Of a stretch of 64,000 nt of DNA, positions 7,978-17,223 are shown in pieces. The position numbers and the translations under genes were made by a program. Numbering within the stretch: the first letter of the stretch is position 1; each line of letters begins with the position of its first letter. A model generated the notes under the pieces. The model was not told where the DNA came from. It saw nothing but the letters and a program-made list of their open reading frames with translations, and ran no database searches. This DNA is from SAR86 cluster bacterium (GTDB lineage Bacteria > Pseudomonadota > Gammaproteobacteria > Pseudomonadales > Pseudohongiellaceae), in contig NVVJ01000005.1 in assembly GCA_002402175.1 (NCBI GenBank), positions 35,098 through 99,097 of the forward strand, read 5' to 3'.

Positions 7978-8775
7978 ATGAATCAACACTCTAGAACACA
8001 ATGGAAGAAGGGTTTGAGCTCTCGCACATTAAGTACATTTGTCCTCACAATTTGCCTGAGTACAGCCGTGGTAGCACAAGATCAGAACCCGCTAGAAAAC
8101 GATAATGTAGATGCCAGCGTCACGCAGGGTTTTGCCTTGTTTGAAAGTGTCGAAAATGCTGAAAACAGAACCGGAGCGCAGGCGCGAAGAAACAACCGTG
8201 AATCACGAGCGACAATTGCCGAACCCGAGTTCACCCTCATAGGGACCTCAAGAATTGGCGGCAAATATTCGGCAACAATTCAACATCGAAGCGGGGAGAC
8301 TTTGATAGTTCGAGCTGACCCAGGTGCTTTCACTGCAATACCAGAGCATTTCGGCTATTCAATTGTAAATATAGGCGCAGGTGAGGTTTCGATTCGCTAT
8401 CCAGCTAGCAGTGCCTGCATAGCCTTTAGCGAGCAAGGGGTAGAGTGCAATGAAGCCGGCAATACGGCAGAACTTGCCCTGACTACAGCAGAACCATTGG
8501 CTTCTACTGCCTTTCGTCCAGGCTCAGATCTACAGGTAGATGAAGGCCAAACCATAGACCCGGATGCAGCGCTGGATGAACAGGTGCCAGTAGCGGCTAA
8601 TCCCTTTGAAGCCCTGCGCGCACAACGAGATCAGAGAGGAGTTGCTAATCCCGCCGCTAGCAATGGCAACACAGCAGGAGGTCGCTTTACTCCCAGAAGG
8701 ATTTCCGACGAAGATGTACCGCCAGGTATGCGACGAGTTCGGACTCCTTTTGGTGATCGACTAGTTGATCAGTAG
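7978..8775 (+). CDS. Exported protein with a GspC/PilP-like central segment
   Basis: A 265-residue protein starting at ATG 7978, just after a GGGAAGA ribosome-binding-like stretch. Residues 1-32 are a signal peptide ending TAVVAQ. Residues about 70-155 (FTLIGTSRIGGKYSA, then GYSIVNIGAGEVSIRYP and a Cys pair around SACIAF and VECNE) look like a compact beta domain, reminiscent of the homology region of GspC/PilP pilot proteins. The C-terminal 100 residues are Pro, Ala, Asp and Arg rich and end in RVRTPFGDRLVDQ. No type II secretion genes flank it. It may be a periplasmic partner of the upstream surface genes; function is unknown. Confidence 0.5.
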   Translation: MNQHSRTQWKKGLSSRTLSTFVLTICLSTAVVAQDQNPLENDNVDASVTQGFALFESVENAENRTGAQARRNNRESRATIAEPEFTLIGTSRIGGKYSATIQHRSGETLIVRADPGAFTAIPEHFGYSIVNIGAGEVSIRYPASSACIAFSEQGVECNEAGNTAELALTTAEPLASTAFRPGSDLQVDEGQTIDPDAALDEQVPVAANPFEALRAQRDQRGVANPAASNGNTAGGRFTPRRISDEDVPPGMRRVRTPFGDRLVDQ

Positions 8776-8798
8776 ACGTCACGTAGTAAACTACATCG

Positions 8799-9683
8799 GT
8801 GCAGGATAAAACCAACATCTCTCTCTCTATTGGCATTGTTTGCTTTAATTCGAATGAATTAGAGTTATGTAAGCTTATTGCCTCAATACTCGATTCCGTT
8901 GAGTATCTGAAAGAAACGCACAAGCTGTCAGTTTTGCCAATTTACTTGATTGACAATTCCCCAGAAGAGAACTTATCCCTAAAAATATTTGAAGGCTATC
9001 AACAGCGAGCACATGAGCTTGATGTCGAGTTACGGCTGCTTCATGGCCATGGGAATATTGGTTATGGTCGAGCACATAACTTACCATTGGAAAATCTTGA
9101 GAGTGACTATCACCTGATACTCAATCCCGATTTAAAAATCGAACGTGAGTGCCTGATGTCTGGCATTACTTATTTGAATGATAATTCTGAAGTTATTGCA
9201 TGTAGCCCTTATGCTAAGTATGAGAACGGGAATAAACAATATCTATGTAAGCGATATCCTTCGGTGATGACATTTCTGGTGCGAGGTTTTCTTCCAGGTC
9301 CACTAAAAAAATTATTTGCAAAAAGACTTTCCGATTTTGAAATGCGAAAGCTTTCGGAAACAGCAGCCAGCAAGAATATACCGATAATAAGTGGTTGTTT
9401 CATGTTATGTCGTACGGCCGCGCTTAAGCAGCTTAACGGCTTCGATGAAAACTACTTTCTCTATTTTGAAGATTTCGATCTATCCCTACGTTTGAGAAAG
9501 CTTGGCAAGATAGCTTATGTTCCCGCAATGCGTATCACGCATGCTGGCGGGTATGCCGCAAAGAAGGGAATCGCTCATCTGGGAATGTTTGCAAAGTCAG
9601 GCATTCGCTTTTTTAGTAGTCATGGTTGGAGACTATTCCGTCAGGAAAAACAAGGAGCTTCAGACCTGTCTGAATTTCAATAG
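8799..9683 (+). CDS. Glycosyltransferase family 2 (rhamnosyltransferase-like)
   Basis: A 294-residue GT-A enzyme starting at GTG, 23 bp after the previous gene. The N-terminus (SIGIVCFNSNELEL) is the nucleotide-binding strand, NPDLKIE carries the metal-binding aspartate, and the acceptor region contains SGCFMLCRTAALKQLNGFDENYFLYFEDFDLSLRL (positions 9391-9495), typical of WbbL-like rhamnosyltransferases. It has no membrane helices. Its position immediately upstream of a sugar epimerase and the dTDP-rhamnose genes suggests that it adds rhamnose or a related sugar to a surface polysaccharide. The donor is inferred. Confidence 0.85.
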   Translation: MQDKTNISLSIGIVCFNSNELELCKLIASILDSVEYLKETHKLSVLPIYLIDNSPEENLSLKIFEGYQQRAHELDVELRLLHGHGNIGYGRAHNLPLENLESDYHLILNPDLKIERECLMSGITYLNDNSEVIACSPYAKYENGNKQYLCKRYPSVMTFLVRGFLPGPLKKLFAKRLSDFEMRKLSETAASKNIPIISGCFMLCRTAALKQLNGFDENYFLYFEDFDLSLRLRKLGKIAYVPAMRITHAGGYAAKKGIAHLGMFAKSGIRFFSSHGWRLFRQEKQGASDLSEFQ

Positions 9684-9701
9684 ATCAGGCCGAATCCCTC
9701 A

Positions 9702-10664
9702 ATGCAAAGTCCAATATCGAAAATACTAATTACAGGAACAACAGGGTTTGTTGGCCAAGCTTTATGCCGTCAGTTAGTTAAAGAAAATTATTCGATAAGA
9801 ATACTATTACGTGACATCAGTCAGGCCGGATTGCTACCAGCCAACTTAGAAGCAGAATACGTTGTAGGTGACATAACTGATATAGATAGCATGCAATCTG
9901 CTTGCGCCAATATGGATGCGGTAATCCACCTTGCCGGCGTTGCACATGTTAGCAATGATTCGAGTGAGCTAAGTAATAAAGTCAATGTCGAAGGAATGGG
10001 AAATCTTATTAAGATGGCGAATGAGCAGAAGCTTAAACGTTTTGTTTTTCTTAGTAGCAGCCTTGCCGAGGCCGCCGAAAATGAAAAAGGCGATGTTACT
10101 CACTACGGAAAAGAGAAAAGAGCCGCTGAGAAATTATTACAGAAAATTGAGAATACTTTTGACTACATCATACTGCGTTCAGTCAATGTGTATGGTCGAG
10201 GAATGAAAGGAAATATTGCAGGGATGATTTCTCTAATATACAGAGGGCGTCTGCCACGCCTTCCGCAATTGCGTAGCAAGATATCATTGTTGGGCGTTGA
10301 TGACCTGGCACGAGGGCTATTGCTCTCACTGAAAGCAGAAGACATAGTCAACAAAACCTACGCTATAACCGATGGTCAGGCGTATTCAATTTCAGACATA
10401 GAAGAGGCAATCTATAACGCGCTAGGCAAGAGATTGCCAAGGTGGCGAACACCAGCTGTGGTATTATATTTAGCTTCAGCAGCGGCAGGATTGCTGTCAA
10501 AAGTTCGCGGCCGTAGCGGTAGTATCAGTAGTAGAACCTATCGAAACCTTACTACGGACAATTTGTTTGAGAACGAAAAGATTTGCAAGGATTTGGCATT
10601 TGAGCCAGGCATGACTTTGTACCAAGCTTTGCCGGGTATTGTGGAAGAAATAAAAAATAGATAG
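9702..10664 (+). CDS. NAD-dependent epimerase/dehydratase (extended SDR family)
   Basis: A 320-residue protein. The Rossmann motif TGTTGFVG lies at residues 11-18 and the catalytic pair is YGKEK. Other SDR landmarks are DAVIHLAG and LRSVNVYGRG. It resembles UDP-sugar 4-epimerases and reductases of O-antigen clusters, such as the WbpV/UDP-QuiNAc type, where a membrane initiating transferase often follows. No such transferase is present here. It begins 18 bp after the glycosyltransferase and runs with it. The exact substrate cannot be read from sequence. Confidence 0.8.
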   Translation: MQSPISKILITGTTGFVGQALCRQLVKENYSIRILLRDISQAGLLPANLEAEYVVGDITDIDSMQSACANMDAVIHLAGVAHVSNDSSELSNKVNVEGMGNLIKMANEQKLKRFVFLSSSLAEAAENEKGDVTHYGKEKRAAEKLLQKIENTFDYIILRSVNVYGRGMKGNIAGMISLIYRGRLPRLPQLRSKISLLGVDDLARGLLLSLKAEDIVNKTYAITDGQAYSISDIEEAIYNALGKRLPRWRTPAVVLYLASAAAGLLSKVRGRSGSISSRTYRNLTTDNLFENEKICKDLAFEPGMTLYQALPGIVEEIKNR

Positions 10665-10736
10665 AAAGCAGGCAAGAGATAAACAAGACAGCCTTAGAAT
10701 AAAATTGATCAAGAAAATAGAACATAGAGAGAGCAG

Positions 10737-11609
10737 ATGACTAAAGGAATAATTTTGGCAGGAGGTAGCGGTAGTCGCTTGCACCCCATGACGCTGTCAG
10801 TGAGCAAACAAATGCTTCCAGTGTACGATAAGCCAATGATCTACTACCCGCTTTCCACTTTAATGCAGGCGGGTATCAGGGAGATACTGATTATTACCAC
10901 GCCTGCCGATGCGGCGGTGTACGAGGCGTTATTAGGCGACGGATCAAAATGGGGGCTTGAGATAATCTATGAGCAACAGCCCAAACCCGAAGGTCTGGCT
11001 CAGGCGTTTTTGATAGGTGAAGACTTCATTGGTGATAGTCGTGTTTGCCTGGTTCTTGGTGACAATATTTTTTATGGCAATAGAATTGAAGAAACCCTGC
11101 TCAACGCAGTGAATCAAGAGCAGGGTGCTAGCGTGTTTGCTTACTATGTTAATGATCCTGAGCGCTATGGTGTGGTTGAGCTGGACGAAAATAAAAATGC
11201 TATCGGTTTGGAAGAAAAACCGAAGCAGCCAAAATCGCACTACGCCGTTACCGGCTTGTATATGTACGACAATGACGTAATAGAAATAGCCAAGTCGATA
11301 AAACCTTCAGACAGAGGCGAATTGGAAATTACCGATGTAAACAAAGTGTACCTGGAACGTAAATCCTTGCGGGTGGAACTTTTTGATCGCGGTACGGCAT
11401 GGCTAGATACAGGAACCATACAGTCGCTGTTGGATGCGGCGAATTTTATTCGGGTGTTAGAAGAGCGGCAAGGATTGAAAATAGGTTGTCCCGAAGAGAT
11501 TGCATTTCGACAAAAGTATATCGACGAAACGCAACTGGCAGTGCTCGCAGAATCTTTAAAGAATAGTGGATACGGCCAATATCTATTGCAACTGTTACAA
11601 GAACGTTGA
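10737..11609 (+). CDS. rmlA: Glucose-1-phosphate thymidylyltransferase
   Basis: A 290-residue enzyme of the normal family length making dTDP-glucose from glucose-1-phosphate and dTTP, the first step of dTDP-L-rhamnose synthesis. The nucleotide-binding loop [11 protein letters not shown] is at residues 8-18, followed by [15 protein letters not shown]. Other conserved stretches are [10 protein letters not shown] and the GTAWLDTGT segment. It opens a four-gene rhamnose block. RmlA is usually feedback-inhibited by dTDP-rhamnose. Confidence 0.97.
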   Translation: MTKGIILAGGSGSRLHPMTLSVSKQMLPVYDKPMIYYPLSTLMQAGIREILIITTPADAAVYEALLGDGSKWGLEIIYEQQPKPEGLAQAFLIGEDFIGDSRVCLVLGDNIFYGNRIEETLLNAVNQEQGASVFAYYVNDPERYGVVELDENKNAIGLEEKPKQPKSHYAVTGLYMYDNDVIEIAKSIKPSDRGELEITDVNKVYLERKSLRVELFDRGTAWLDTGTIQSLLDAANFIRVLEERQGLKIGCPEEIAFRQKYIDETQLAVLAESLKNSGYGQYLLQLLQER

Positions 11610-11681
11610 TGTTGAATCAACTAAAAATTGCTGCGCAATTATTAATAGAAACCCCTTACATAGATTGAATCACCTACGCCC

Positions 11682-12227
11682 ATGAAAATAATCAGTACCG
11701 CTATTCCTGATGTGTTAATACTTGAACCTACGGTTCATGGAGACGAACGAGGCTATTTCATGGAAACTTTCCGTGAATCTTTTTTTTCAGATAACGGTCT
11801 CGATCTAAAATTTGTTCAGGACAATCAGAGCCGGTCAACTCAAGGCACTCTTCGGGGGCTGCACTATCAACTTAAACACCCACAGGGGAAACTGGCACGC
11901 ATAGTATCTGGCGAGGTGTTTGATGTGGCCGTTGATATGCGCAAGAATTCAGAATTTTTTGGAAAATCGGTTGGTGTCATATTGTCTGCCGAGAATAAAA
12001 AACAGCTATGGATTCCACCCGGTTTTGCACATGGTTTTTATGTTCTTAGCGAATCAGCTGAATTGCTTTATAAATGCACCGACTATTACTGTCCTCAAGA
12101 CGATAACAGCTTGTGTTGGAGTGATCCCACACTGGAGATCGCATGGCCTCTTATAGAGACAGAGCCGCTACTTTCTGAAAAAGACAGGAATGCGGTTAAC
12201 CTTGCCGACGCACCAGTTTACTCGTGA
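11682..12227 (+). CDS. rmlC: dTDP-4-dehydrorhamnose 3,5-epimerase
   Basis: A 181-residue cupin enzyme of normal length. The catalytic histidine lies in GTLRGLHYQ and the following conserved segments are KLARIVSGEVFDVAVDMR (11896-11944) and WIPPGFAHGFYVLSE. It epimerises dTDP-4-dehydro-6-deoxyglucose at C3 and C5. Its TGA stop overlaps the GTG start of rmlD by four bases, so the two are translationally coupled. Confidence 0.97.
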   Translation: MKIISTAIPDVLILEPTVHGDERGYFMETFRESFFSDNGLDLKFVQDNQSRSTQGTLRGLHYQLKHPQGKLARIVSGEVFDVAVDMRKNSEFFGKSVGVILSAENKKQLWIPPGFAHGFYVLSESAELLYKCTDYYCPQDDNSLCWSDPTLEIAWPLIETEPLLSEKDRNAVNLADAPVYS

Positions 12228-13144
12228 ATAAGCCCAACATAGTACTGTGTGGAGCGGCGGGTCAGTTGGGTCAAACCCTTCAAGCTCTGTGGCCAGCATC
12301 AGTGCTTTGTCAGCATTTTAATCTTGTCGCCCTAAGTCGTGAAGACCTGGATATCTGTAACAAGGGTGATGTTAGGGCAAAGCTCTCATCACTGAACTGC
12401 AAACTGTTAATCAACGCGGCGGCTTATACTGCTGTTGATCAGGCCGAGGAAGAACAGGATAACGCCTTCGCTATTAATGATACGGGCGTCGAGAACCTCG
12501 CTACCTGGGCAGCAGAAAACCACGCGTGGCTAATACATATTTCTACAGATTTTGTATTCGATGGAAACGGCAGCAGCCCCTATTTACCAGACAGTGAGAC
12601 GAAGCCTATTGGTGCGTATGGCCGCAGCAAACTTGCAGGAGAGCAGCAAATACAACGTCTGCTTCCCGATTCAGGAGTGATTATTCGTACTTCCTGGTTG
12701 TATTCAGAATATGGCAATAATTTTGTTAAAACCATGTTGCGTTTAATGAAGGAGCGTCCTGAGCTGAAGGTTGTAAACGACCAGATAGGCTCTCCAAGCT
12801 CGACTCATTCATTGGCTGAATTAATCTTTGCCATGATCTGCAAAGCACACGACTGTGGAGAACAAGTGTCGGGTATTTATCATTGGAGTGATGGTGGCAA
12901 CATAAGCTGGTTTGATTTTGCATTGGCTATTCAAAAGCAAGCTTTGCAACAGGGGTTGTTAAGTACACAAATACCAGTTCAGCCAATTACTAGTAATGAA
13001 TACCCAACCCCCGCAAAGCGACCGGCTTATAGCGTTCTAGATAGAAGCCTGACATTATCAACCATTGATTGTTCAAATTTAAACTGGGAACAACAGCTGC
13101 AAATTGTAATCAATAAAATTGCGGCCTTTGATAGTAGTAGCTAG
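12224..13144 (+). CDS. rmlD: dTDP-4-dehydrorhamnose reductase
   Basis: A 306-residue SDR enzyme that reduces the keto-sugar to dTDP-L-rhamnose. The GxxGQLG cofactor motif (GAAGQLGQ) is at residues 10-17; NAAAYTAVDQAEE, STDFVFDG and the YGRSK catalytic pair follow. The GTG start overlaps the rmlC stop. GVIIRTSWLYSEYGNNFVKTM (12675-12737) is typical of the family. Normal length. Confidence 0.96.
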   Translation: MNKPNIVLCGAAGQLGQTLQALWPASVLCQHFNLVALSREDLDICNKGDVRAKLSSLNCKLLINAAAYTAVDQAEEEQDNAFAINDTGVENLATWAAENHAWLIHISTDFVFDGNGSSPYLPDSETKPIGAYGRSKLAGEQQIQRLLPDSGVIIRTSWLYSEYGNNFVKTMLRLMKERPELKVVNDQIGSPSSTHSLAELIFAMICKAHDCGEQVSGIYHWSDGGNISWFDFALAIQKQALQQGLLSTQIPVQPITSNEYPTPAKRPAYSVLDRSLTLSTIDCSNLNWEQQLQIVINKIAAFDSSS

Positions 13145-13206
13145 AGTATTTTTGGGATCATCCGACCAGGCAATAGTAACAATATAAATTTAAGTGAGAT
13201 TGATTG

Positions 13207-14283
13207 ATGGCGAAGTTATTAGTAACAGGTGGGGCTGGATTTATCGGCGCAAATTTTCTACAATTTTGGCAGCAGAATAATCCCGACGACATTATAGTGA
13301 CTCTCGATGCGCTAACCTACGCAGGAAATAAAAATAATCTGGCATCGATTCTCAATGAAAGCTGGTTCACCTTTGTTCATGGGTCAATCTGCGACCAGGC
13401 TCTGGTTGAATCACTTCTGCTTGAGCACGATATTGATACGCTGGTGCATTTTGCGGCAGAGAGTCATGTGGATCGGTCGATCACCGGACCAGACGCTTTT
13501 ATTGAAACCAATATAGTTGGTACACATACATTGCTAAAGGCAGCAAAAAAAATCTGGATTAATGAAAATAAAAAGCAGCATCATCTCTTTCACCATGTTT
13601 CCACCGATGAAGTATATGGAACATTAGCAGCTGACGACCCAGCCTTTAACGAAGACACGCCGTATGCACCCAACTCTCCTTATGCGGCAAGCAAGGCGGC
13701 TTCTGATCACCTTGTACGCTCTTATCATCATACCTATGGGCTACGCGTAACCACTAGCAATTGCTCTAACAACTATGGTCCTTATCAATTTCCAGAAAAA
13801 CTTCTGCCGCTGTGCATGCTGAATATACTCTCTGGCAAGGCGCTGCCAATTTATGGCGATGGCACACAGATTCGAGACTGGTTGTATGTTGATGACCATA
13901 ATCGCGGTATTGAGCTGGTTATAAAAAAAGGTCGTCTTGGAGAAACCTATAACGTAGGTGGTAATAATGAGCGGGCCAATATTGATGTAGTCAATTTACT
14001 CTGTGAGTTATTTGATTCACGGTTTGCTGCTGACACGGAACTAGCCAGCCGATTCCCAGACTCGCCCTGCGCTAAGGGTATTTCAGCCAAGACATTAATT
14101 ACTTATGTGACGGATCGCCCAGGGCACGACACTCGTTATGCGATCAATGCCACAAAAATAATGAATGAGCTGGGGTATGCTCCAGTGGAAGATTTTAACT
14201 CGGGTTTGAACAAAACTATCGACTGGTATCTAAATAACGAGTCCTGGTGGCGTTCTATCCTGGATGGCAGTTATCAACAATAA
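13207..14283 (+). CDS. rmlB: dTDP-glucose 4,6-dehydratase
   Basis: A 358-residue enzyme when started at ATG 13207; a TTG directly in front at 13204 would add one methionine and is less likely. It carries TGGAGFIGANF for NAD, the STDEVYG catalytic Thr-Asp-Glu set, and the YAASKAA pair. RPGHDTRYAI near the C-terminus is diagnostic of RmlB. It converts dTDP-glucose to the 4-keto-6-deoxy sugar, the second pathway step, although here it is last in the gene order A-C-D-B. Confidence 0.97.
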   Translation: MAKLLVTGGAGFIGANFLQFWQQNNPDDIIVTLDALTYAGNKNNLASILNESWFTFVHGSICDQALVESLLLEHDIDTLVHFAAESHVDRSITGPDAFIETNIVGTHTLLKAAKKIWINENKKQHHLFHHVSTDEVYGTLAADDPAFNEDTPYAPNSPYAASKAASDHLVRSYHHTYGLRVTTSNCSNNYGPYQFPEKLLPLCMLNILSGKALPIYGDGTQIRDWLYVDDHNRGIELVIKKGRLGETYNVGGNNERANIDVVNLLCELFDSRFAADTELASRFPDSPCAKGISAKTLITYVTDRPGHDTRYAINATKIMNELGYAPVEDFNSGLNKTIDWYLNNESWWRSILDGSYQQ

Positions 14284-14417
14284 GCTGTTGCCTGAATGGA
14301 TGATTAATTGGAATTCCCGGTCTTTTTGTAAGTGCAGATGTAAACTGAAACGATAGATACGCGTTATAGAATTAAGTAGAAGTATTTCGGGTCGAGCCCA
14401 TAGGTATTAAACGGCAA

Positions 14418-15890
14418 ATGATATTCACAAGAAAATATTTCAATCGAAGCCTTGCCTGGAGAAGCTGCCTGGGTTTGTTTCAGATCTGCCTACTTCATGG
14501 TTTTTCCTCGCAGGTTTTCGCTTTTGAATTAGATGGACCAAAGTGGTTAGGCGCTGAGACCGAGTTCTATGTTGAGCTGACAGGAATATCTGATACAGGT
14601 ATTAGCTGGAACAGCGCGTTCATTGCTGCCATGAATGACTGGAACAATGAAACCCCTTTCAATTTTATTCTAAGAGAAGAAGCAAAGGACCCCTGTATAA
14701 GAGATGGATTAAATGGCGTGGATTTTAAACCAGACCTTTGTGGTTCAAACTTTGGCAGCAGCACTCTGGCGGTAACGTTCAGGCGACAACTCGAGCAACA
14801 GATACTTGGTGAGCCACTGATTATCGAAACCGACATAGTTATTAATCAGGACGTGGAATTCAATGTTTTCGACGGAAAATTGGTTCAATTTGGTATACAG
14901 GGCTTAGACCTTCGGCGCATAGCCTTGCACGAATTAGGTCATGTAATAGGCCTGGATCATGAGTCGGCAAATCTCGCAATAATGGCTTCCTCCATTGGTA
15001 ACATAGATCGCCTGCGAGAGGATGATATTGCAGGAGTAGAGGCATTGTATGGCGGCTTATCCAATTGCACGATTAAGAATCTGAATTTTGGAATTATCAA
15101 CGCAGCACTTGATTCCAATGACTGCACTGTGCAGGAGCTCACGTCAGGAGGCAGCGACACTAGCTTTGTTGAAATCTATCGGTTTGATTTGAGCAGTGAA
15201 ACCTCAGTTGCATTTACCATGACATCTCCATCCCTTGACTCTGTGCTTATTCTAGCGGACACAGAGTTGCAGTTTCTTGGCTTTGACACTAAATCCAGCA
15301 ATAGCTGTGATTCTTCTTTGAGTCAGGTTTTACCCCCGGGCAGCTATTTTTTAGTCGCCAACACCTACGACGTACCTGTGAAGGAAGGCTGTGGAAATCA
15401 GGGTAGCTATCAGATAACAGCGTCTTTCAGCAGTGGTGGGCTAACGGCATTGGGGTCAGGTATAAGCCTAAGTGGTGGAGAATCTAGCGCTGTATTTCGA
15501 GGTGGAATTACTCGCGACAACGGTGCGAGTTTTGGGAATCAGTTTAACTCAGGCGATTCGCTGGATATAAGTGCAGAAATAGACATTGATCCACTGCATC
15601 AGGGCCAGGCAGGGTTTCTGGTAGTGGCTGCAATGGTAGGTGAGCAAACCCTATTGCTTAATCAACAGGGTCAGTTTGTAGACTCGGCGGAGAACCCCGG
15701 CTTTATCGAGAAGGCCGCCAATAGGACGCTCTCCGCGGTTGAATCGTTAAGTATTGCCACAAATCTTGTTCCTGAGGCATTGAATATTAACGAAATTGTT
15801 GTAGATTTTTATGTGGGTTATGGCCTTTCCAGCAATCCAGGAGAGGTATATTTCCACCAAACCCCATTAAACCTAACGGTTTCGCCCTAA
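14418..15890 (+). CDS. Secreted matrixin-type zinc metalloprotease with C-terminal pre-peptidase-like domain
   Basis: A 490-residue exported protein. Residues 1-38 form a signal sequence (hydrophobic LGLFQICLLHGF, cleavage near VFA). The zinc site HELGHVIGLDH begins at H171, with a Met-turn-like IMAS after it, the M10A (matrixin) pattern. Residues about 215-340 have paired cysteines and resemble PPC bacterial pre-peptidase C-terminal domains; the last 150 residues form another beta domain. No prodomain cysteine switch was seen. It follows the rhamnose genes but does not obviously share their transcript. A role in surface protein processing or nutrient proteolysis is possible. Confidence 0.8.
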   Translation: MIFTRKYFNRSLAWRSCLGLFQICLLHGFSSQVFAFELDGPKWLGAETEFYVELTGISDTGISWNSAFIAAMNDWNNETPFNFILREEAKDPCIRDGLNGVDFKPDLCGSNFGSSTLAVTFRRQLEQQILGEPLIIETDIVINQDVEFNVFDGKLVQFGIQGLDLRRIALHELGHVIGLDHESANLAIMASSIGNIDRLREDDIAGVEALYGGLSNCTIKNLNFGIINAALDSNDCTVQELTSGGSDTSFVEIYRFDLSSETSVAFTMTSPSLDSVLILADTELQFLGFDTKSSNSCDSSLSQVLPPGSYFLVANTYDVPVKEGCGNQGSYQITASFSSGGLTALGSGISLSGGESSAVFRGGITRDNGASFGNQFNSGDSLDISAEIDIDPLHQGQAGFLVVAAMVGEQTLLLNQQGQFVDSAENPGFIEKAANRTLSAVESLSIATNLVPEALNINEIVVDFYVGYGLSSNPGEVYFHQTPLNLTVSP

Positions 15891-15993
15891 TCTCGCTTTT
15901 CGCTCTCGGTATAATCCTTATAGTTTTCCTTGCTGCGCTGAATTACTGAAAATCAGTTGTAAAACTCATATTCCAGACAGGGGCAATTAACGG

Positions 15994-16029
15994 TATACTG
16001 CGCCTGCATTTTTTCTGGTGTATGCAGGC
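15994..16029 (+). promoter_or_regulatory. Possible -10 hexamer and hairpin upstream of the cytochrome genes
   Basis: TATACT at 15994-15999 could be a -10 element. It is followed directly by an 8-bp inverted repeat (GCCTGCAT at 16002-16009 and ATGCAGGC at 16022-16029) that would sit at the 5' end of the transcript. No good -35 was found, so this is tentative. Confidence 0.3.
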
Positions 16030-16129
16030 AAGTCCTCAAAACTGACTATTGAGGGTTGCCAGAGCCAGTGATAATCAGTATATCCAGCAGATTTAATCAG
16101 TATTTGTTAATCAACTAAGGAGCGTGTCT

Positions 16130-16663
16130 GTGTTATCAGAGACAGCAAAATTTTGTCGGACTCTACTATCCCTGAGCAGCCTAACGTTCTTGCTATTAGG
16201 CAGTAGCAGCGGTTTGGCACAGCAATCAGTAGAAGAGAATGTTCAGCCAGCAGGACAGGTATGTCTTACCGGTCAGGCCTGTGTTGGCACTACAAGTGCA
16301 AGCAATACTGGGTCAAATATGGTTCAGCCAGCCGCTGCTCCTGTCGTAGTAGTGGAGAGCACTCCAGAGCCAGAACCTGTGGTAACGGTTGAGGTTGAGC
16401 CTGCTGTAGTTGAAACGGCTGTAGCAGCATTCGACGCGGCTGCAACGTATCAGATGAGTTGTTTTGCCTGCCACGGAACCGGAGCCGCCGGTGCGCCAGT
16501 GCTGGGTGATCAGGAAGCCTGGTCGGAACGTATGGAAAAAGGCATAGACAGTGTTATGGCCAATGTCATGAATGGGCTTAATGCTATGCCAGCAAAGGGA
16601 CTGTGTTTTACCTGTAGCGACGATGACCTGCTAGCACTGGTCGAATACATGGCAAGCCAATAG
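16130..16663 (+). CDS. c5-type cytochrome with Pro/Glu/Val linker
   Basis: A 177-residue exported monoheme cytochrome. GTG 16130 is preferred over GTG 16124 because AAGGAG (16117-16122) is seven bases upstream of it but only one base from the other. After the signal peptide comes a short Cys-containing segment and then a repetitive Val/Glu/Pro linker (about 65-105). The heme domain contains CFACH, an axial Met in NAMPAKG and a C-terminal CFTC pair, the cytochrome c5 pattern. The next gene is a shorter copy of the same heme domain. A role in periplasmic electron transfer to terminal oxidases is likely. Confidence 0.88.
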   Translation: MLSETAKFCRTLLSLSSLTFLLLGSSSGLAQQSVEENVQPAGQVCLTGQACVGTTSASNTGSNMVQPAAAPVVVVESTPEPEPVVTVEVEPAVVETAVAAFDAAATYQMSCFACHGTGAAGAPVLGDQEAWSERMEKGIDSVMANVMNGLNAMPAKGLCFTCSDDDLLALVEYMASQ

Positions 16664-16709
16664 CGCCCGCCATCAAGAGATTTAATTTAAATGAGTTAAG
16701 GAGCACAAC

Positions 16710-17087
16710 GTGTTTAGTATCAAGAAAGTAGTTACCGTAGTTTTAAATACAGTTTTCGTAATGTCGGCTGCCCTGTTTGCGTCCACAATTTCAGCAGATA
16801 ATGGCCAGCAAGAATTGCAACTGGCACAGCTGAGCGATGGCTTTAACGCAGAAACAACCTATATGGCATCATGCTTTGCTTGTCATAGCACTGGCGCAGC
16901 TAATGCACCCAAAGTAGGCGAAGGCAATGCCGACGCATGGGCGCCACGTTTGGAAAAAGGCATGGACGCAGTTGTACAAAATGCCATCAATGGATTGGGT
17001 GCTATGCCGCCAAAAGGGCTTTGCTTCACTTGCACCGACGATGACTTACGTGCAGTTGTTCAATACATGGTAGATAGCAGTACATAA
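16710..17087 (+). CDS. c5-type cytochrome, shorter tandem paralogue
   Basis: A 125-residue monoheme cytochrome with a signal peptide. It carries CFACH, then GAMPPKGLCFTC, so it matches the heme domain of the preceding gene almost motif for motif but lacks its long linker. AAGGAG lies six bases before the GTG start. The pair looks like a tandem duplication, and a terminator at 17117-17150 ends the unit. Confidence 0.9.
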   Translation: MFSIKKVVTVVLNTVFVMSAALFASTISADNGQQELQLAQLSDGFNAETTYMASCFACHSTGAANAPKVGEGNADAWAPRLEKGMDAVVQNAINGLGAMPPKGLCFTCTDDDLRAVVQYMVDSST

Positions 17088-17116
17088 ATTCACCTTAAAA
17101 GTCGAATTTAACTAAT

Positions 17117-17150
17117 AAAAAATGAGCTTGCGAAACAGCTCATTTTTTTT
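17117..17150 (+). terminator. Rho-independent terminator after the cytochrome pair
   Basis: Twelve-base arms (17117-17128 and 17137-17148, AAATGAGCT core) with an eight-base loop, followed by a run of Ts. It also has an A-tract on the upstream side, so it could work in both directions. Confidence 0.85.
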
Positions 17151-17223
17151 GCCTTAAATTTAGTCTTGTGCCAGAAATTGATCTATTTTTAATATTGGAT
17201 TAATTAACGGATCAGCACAGCTA

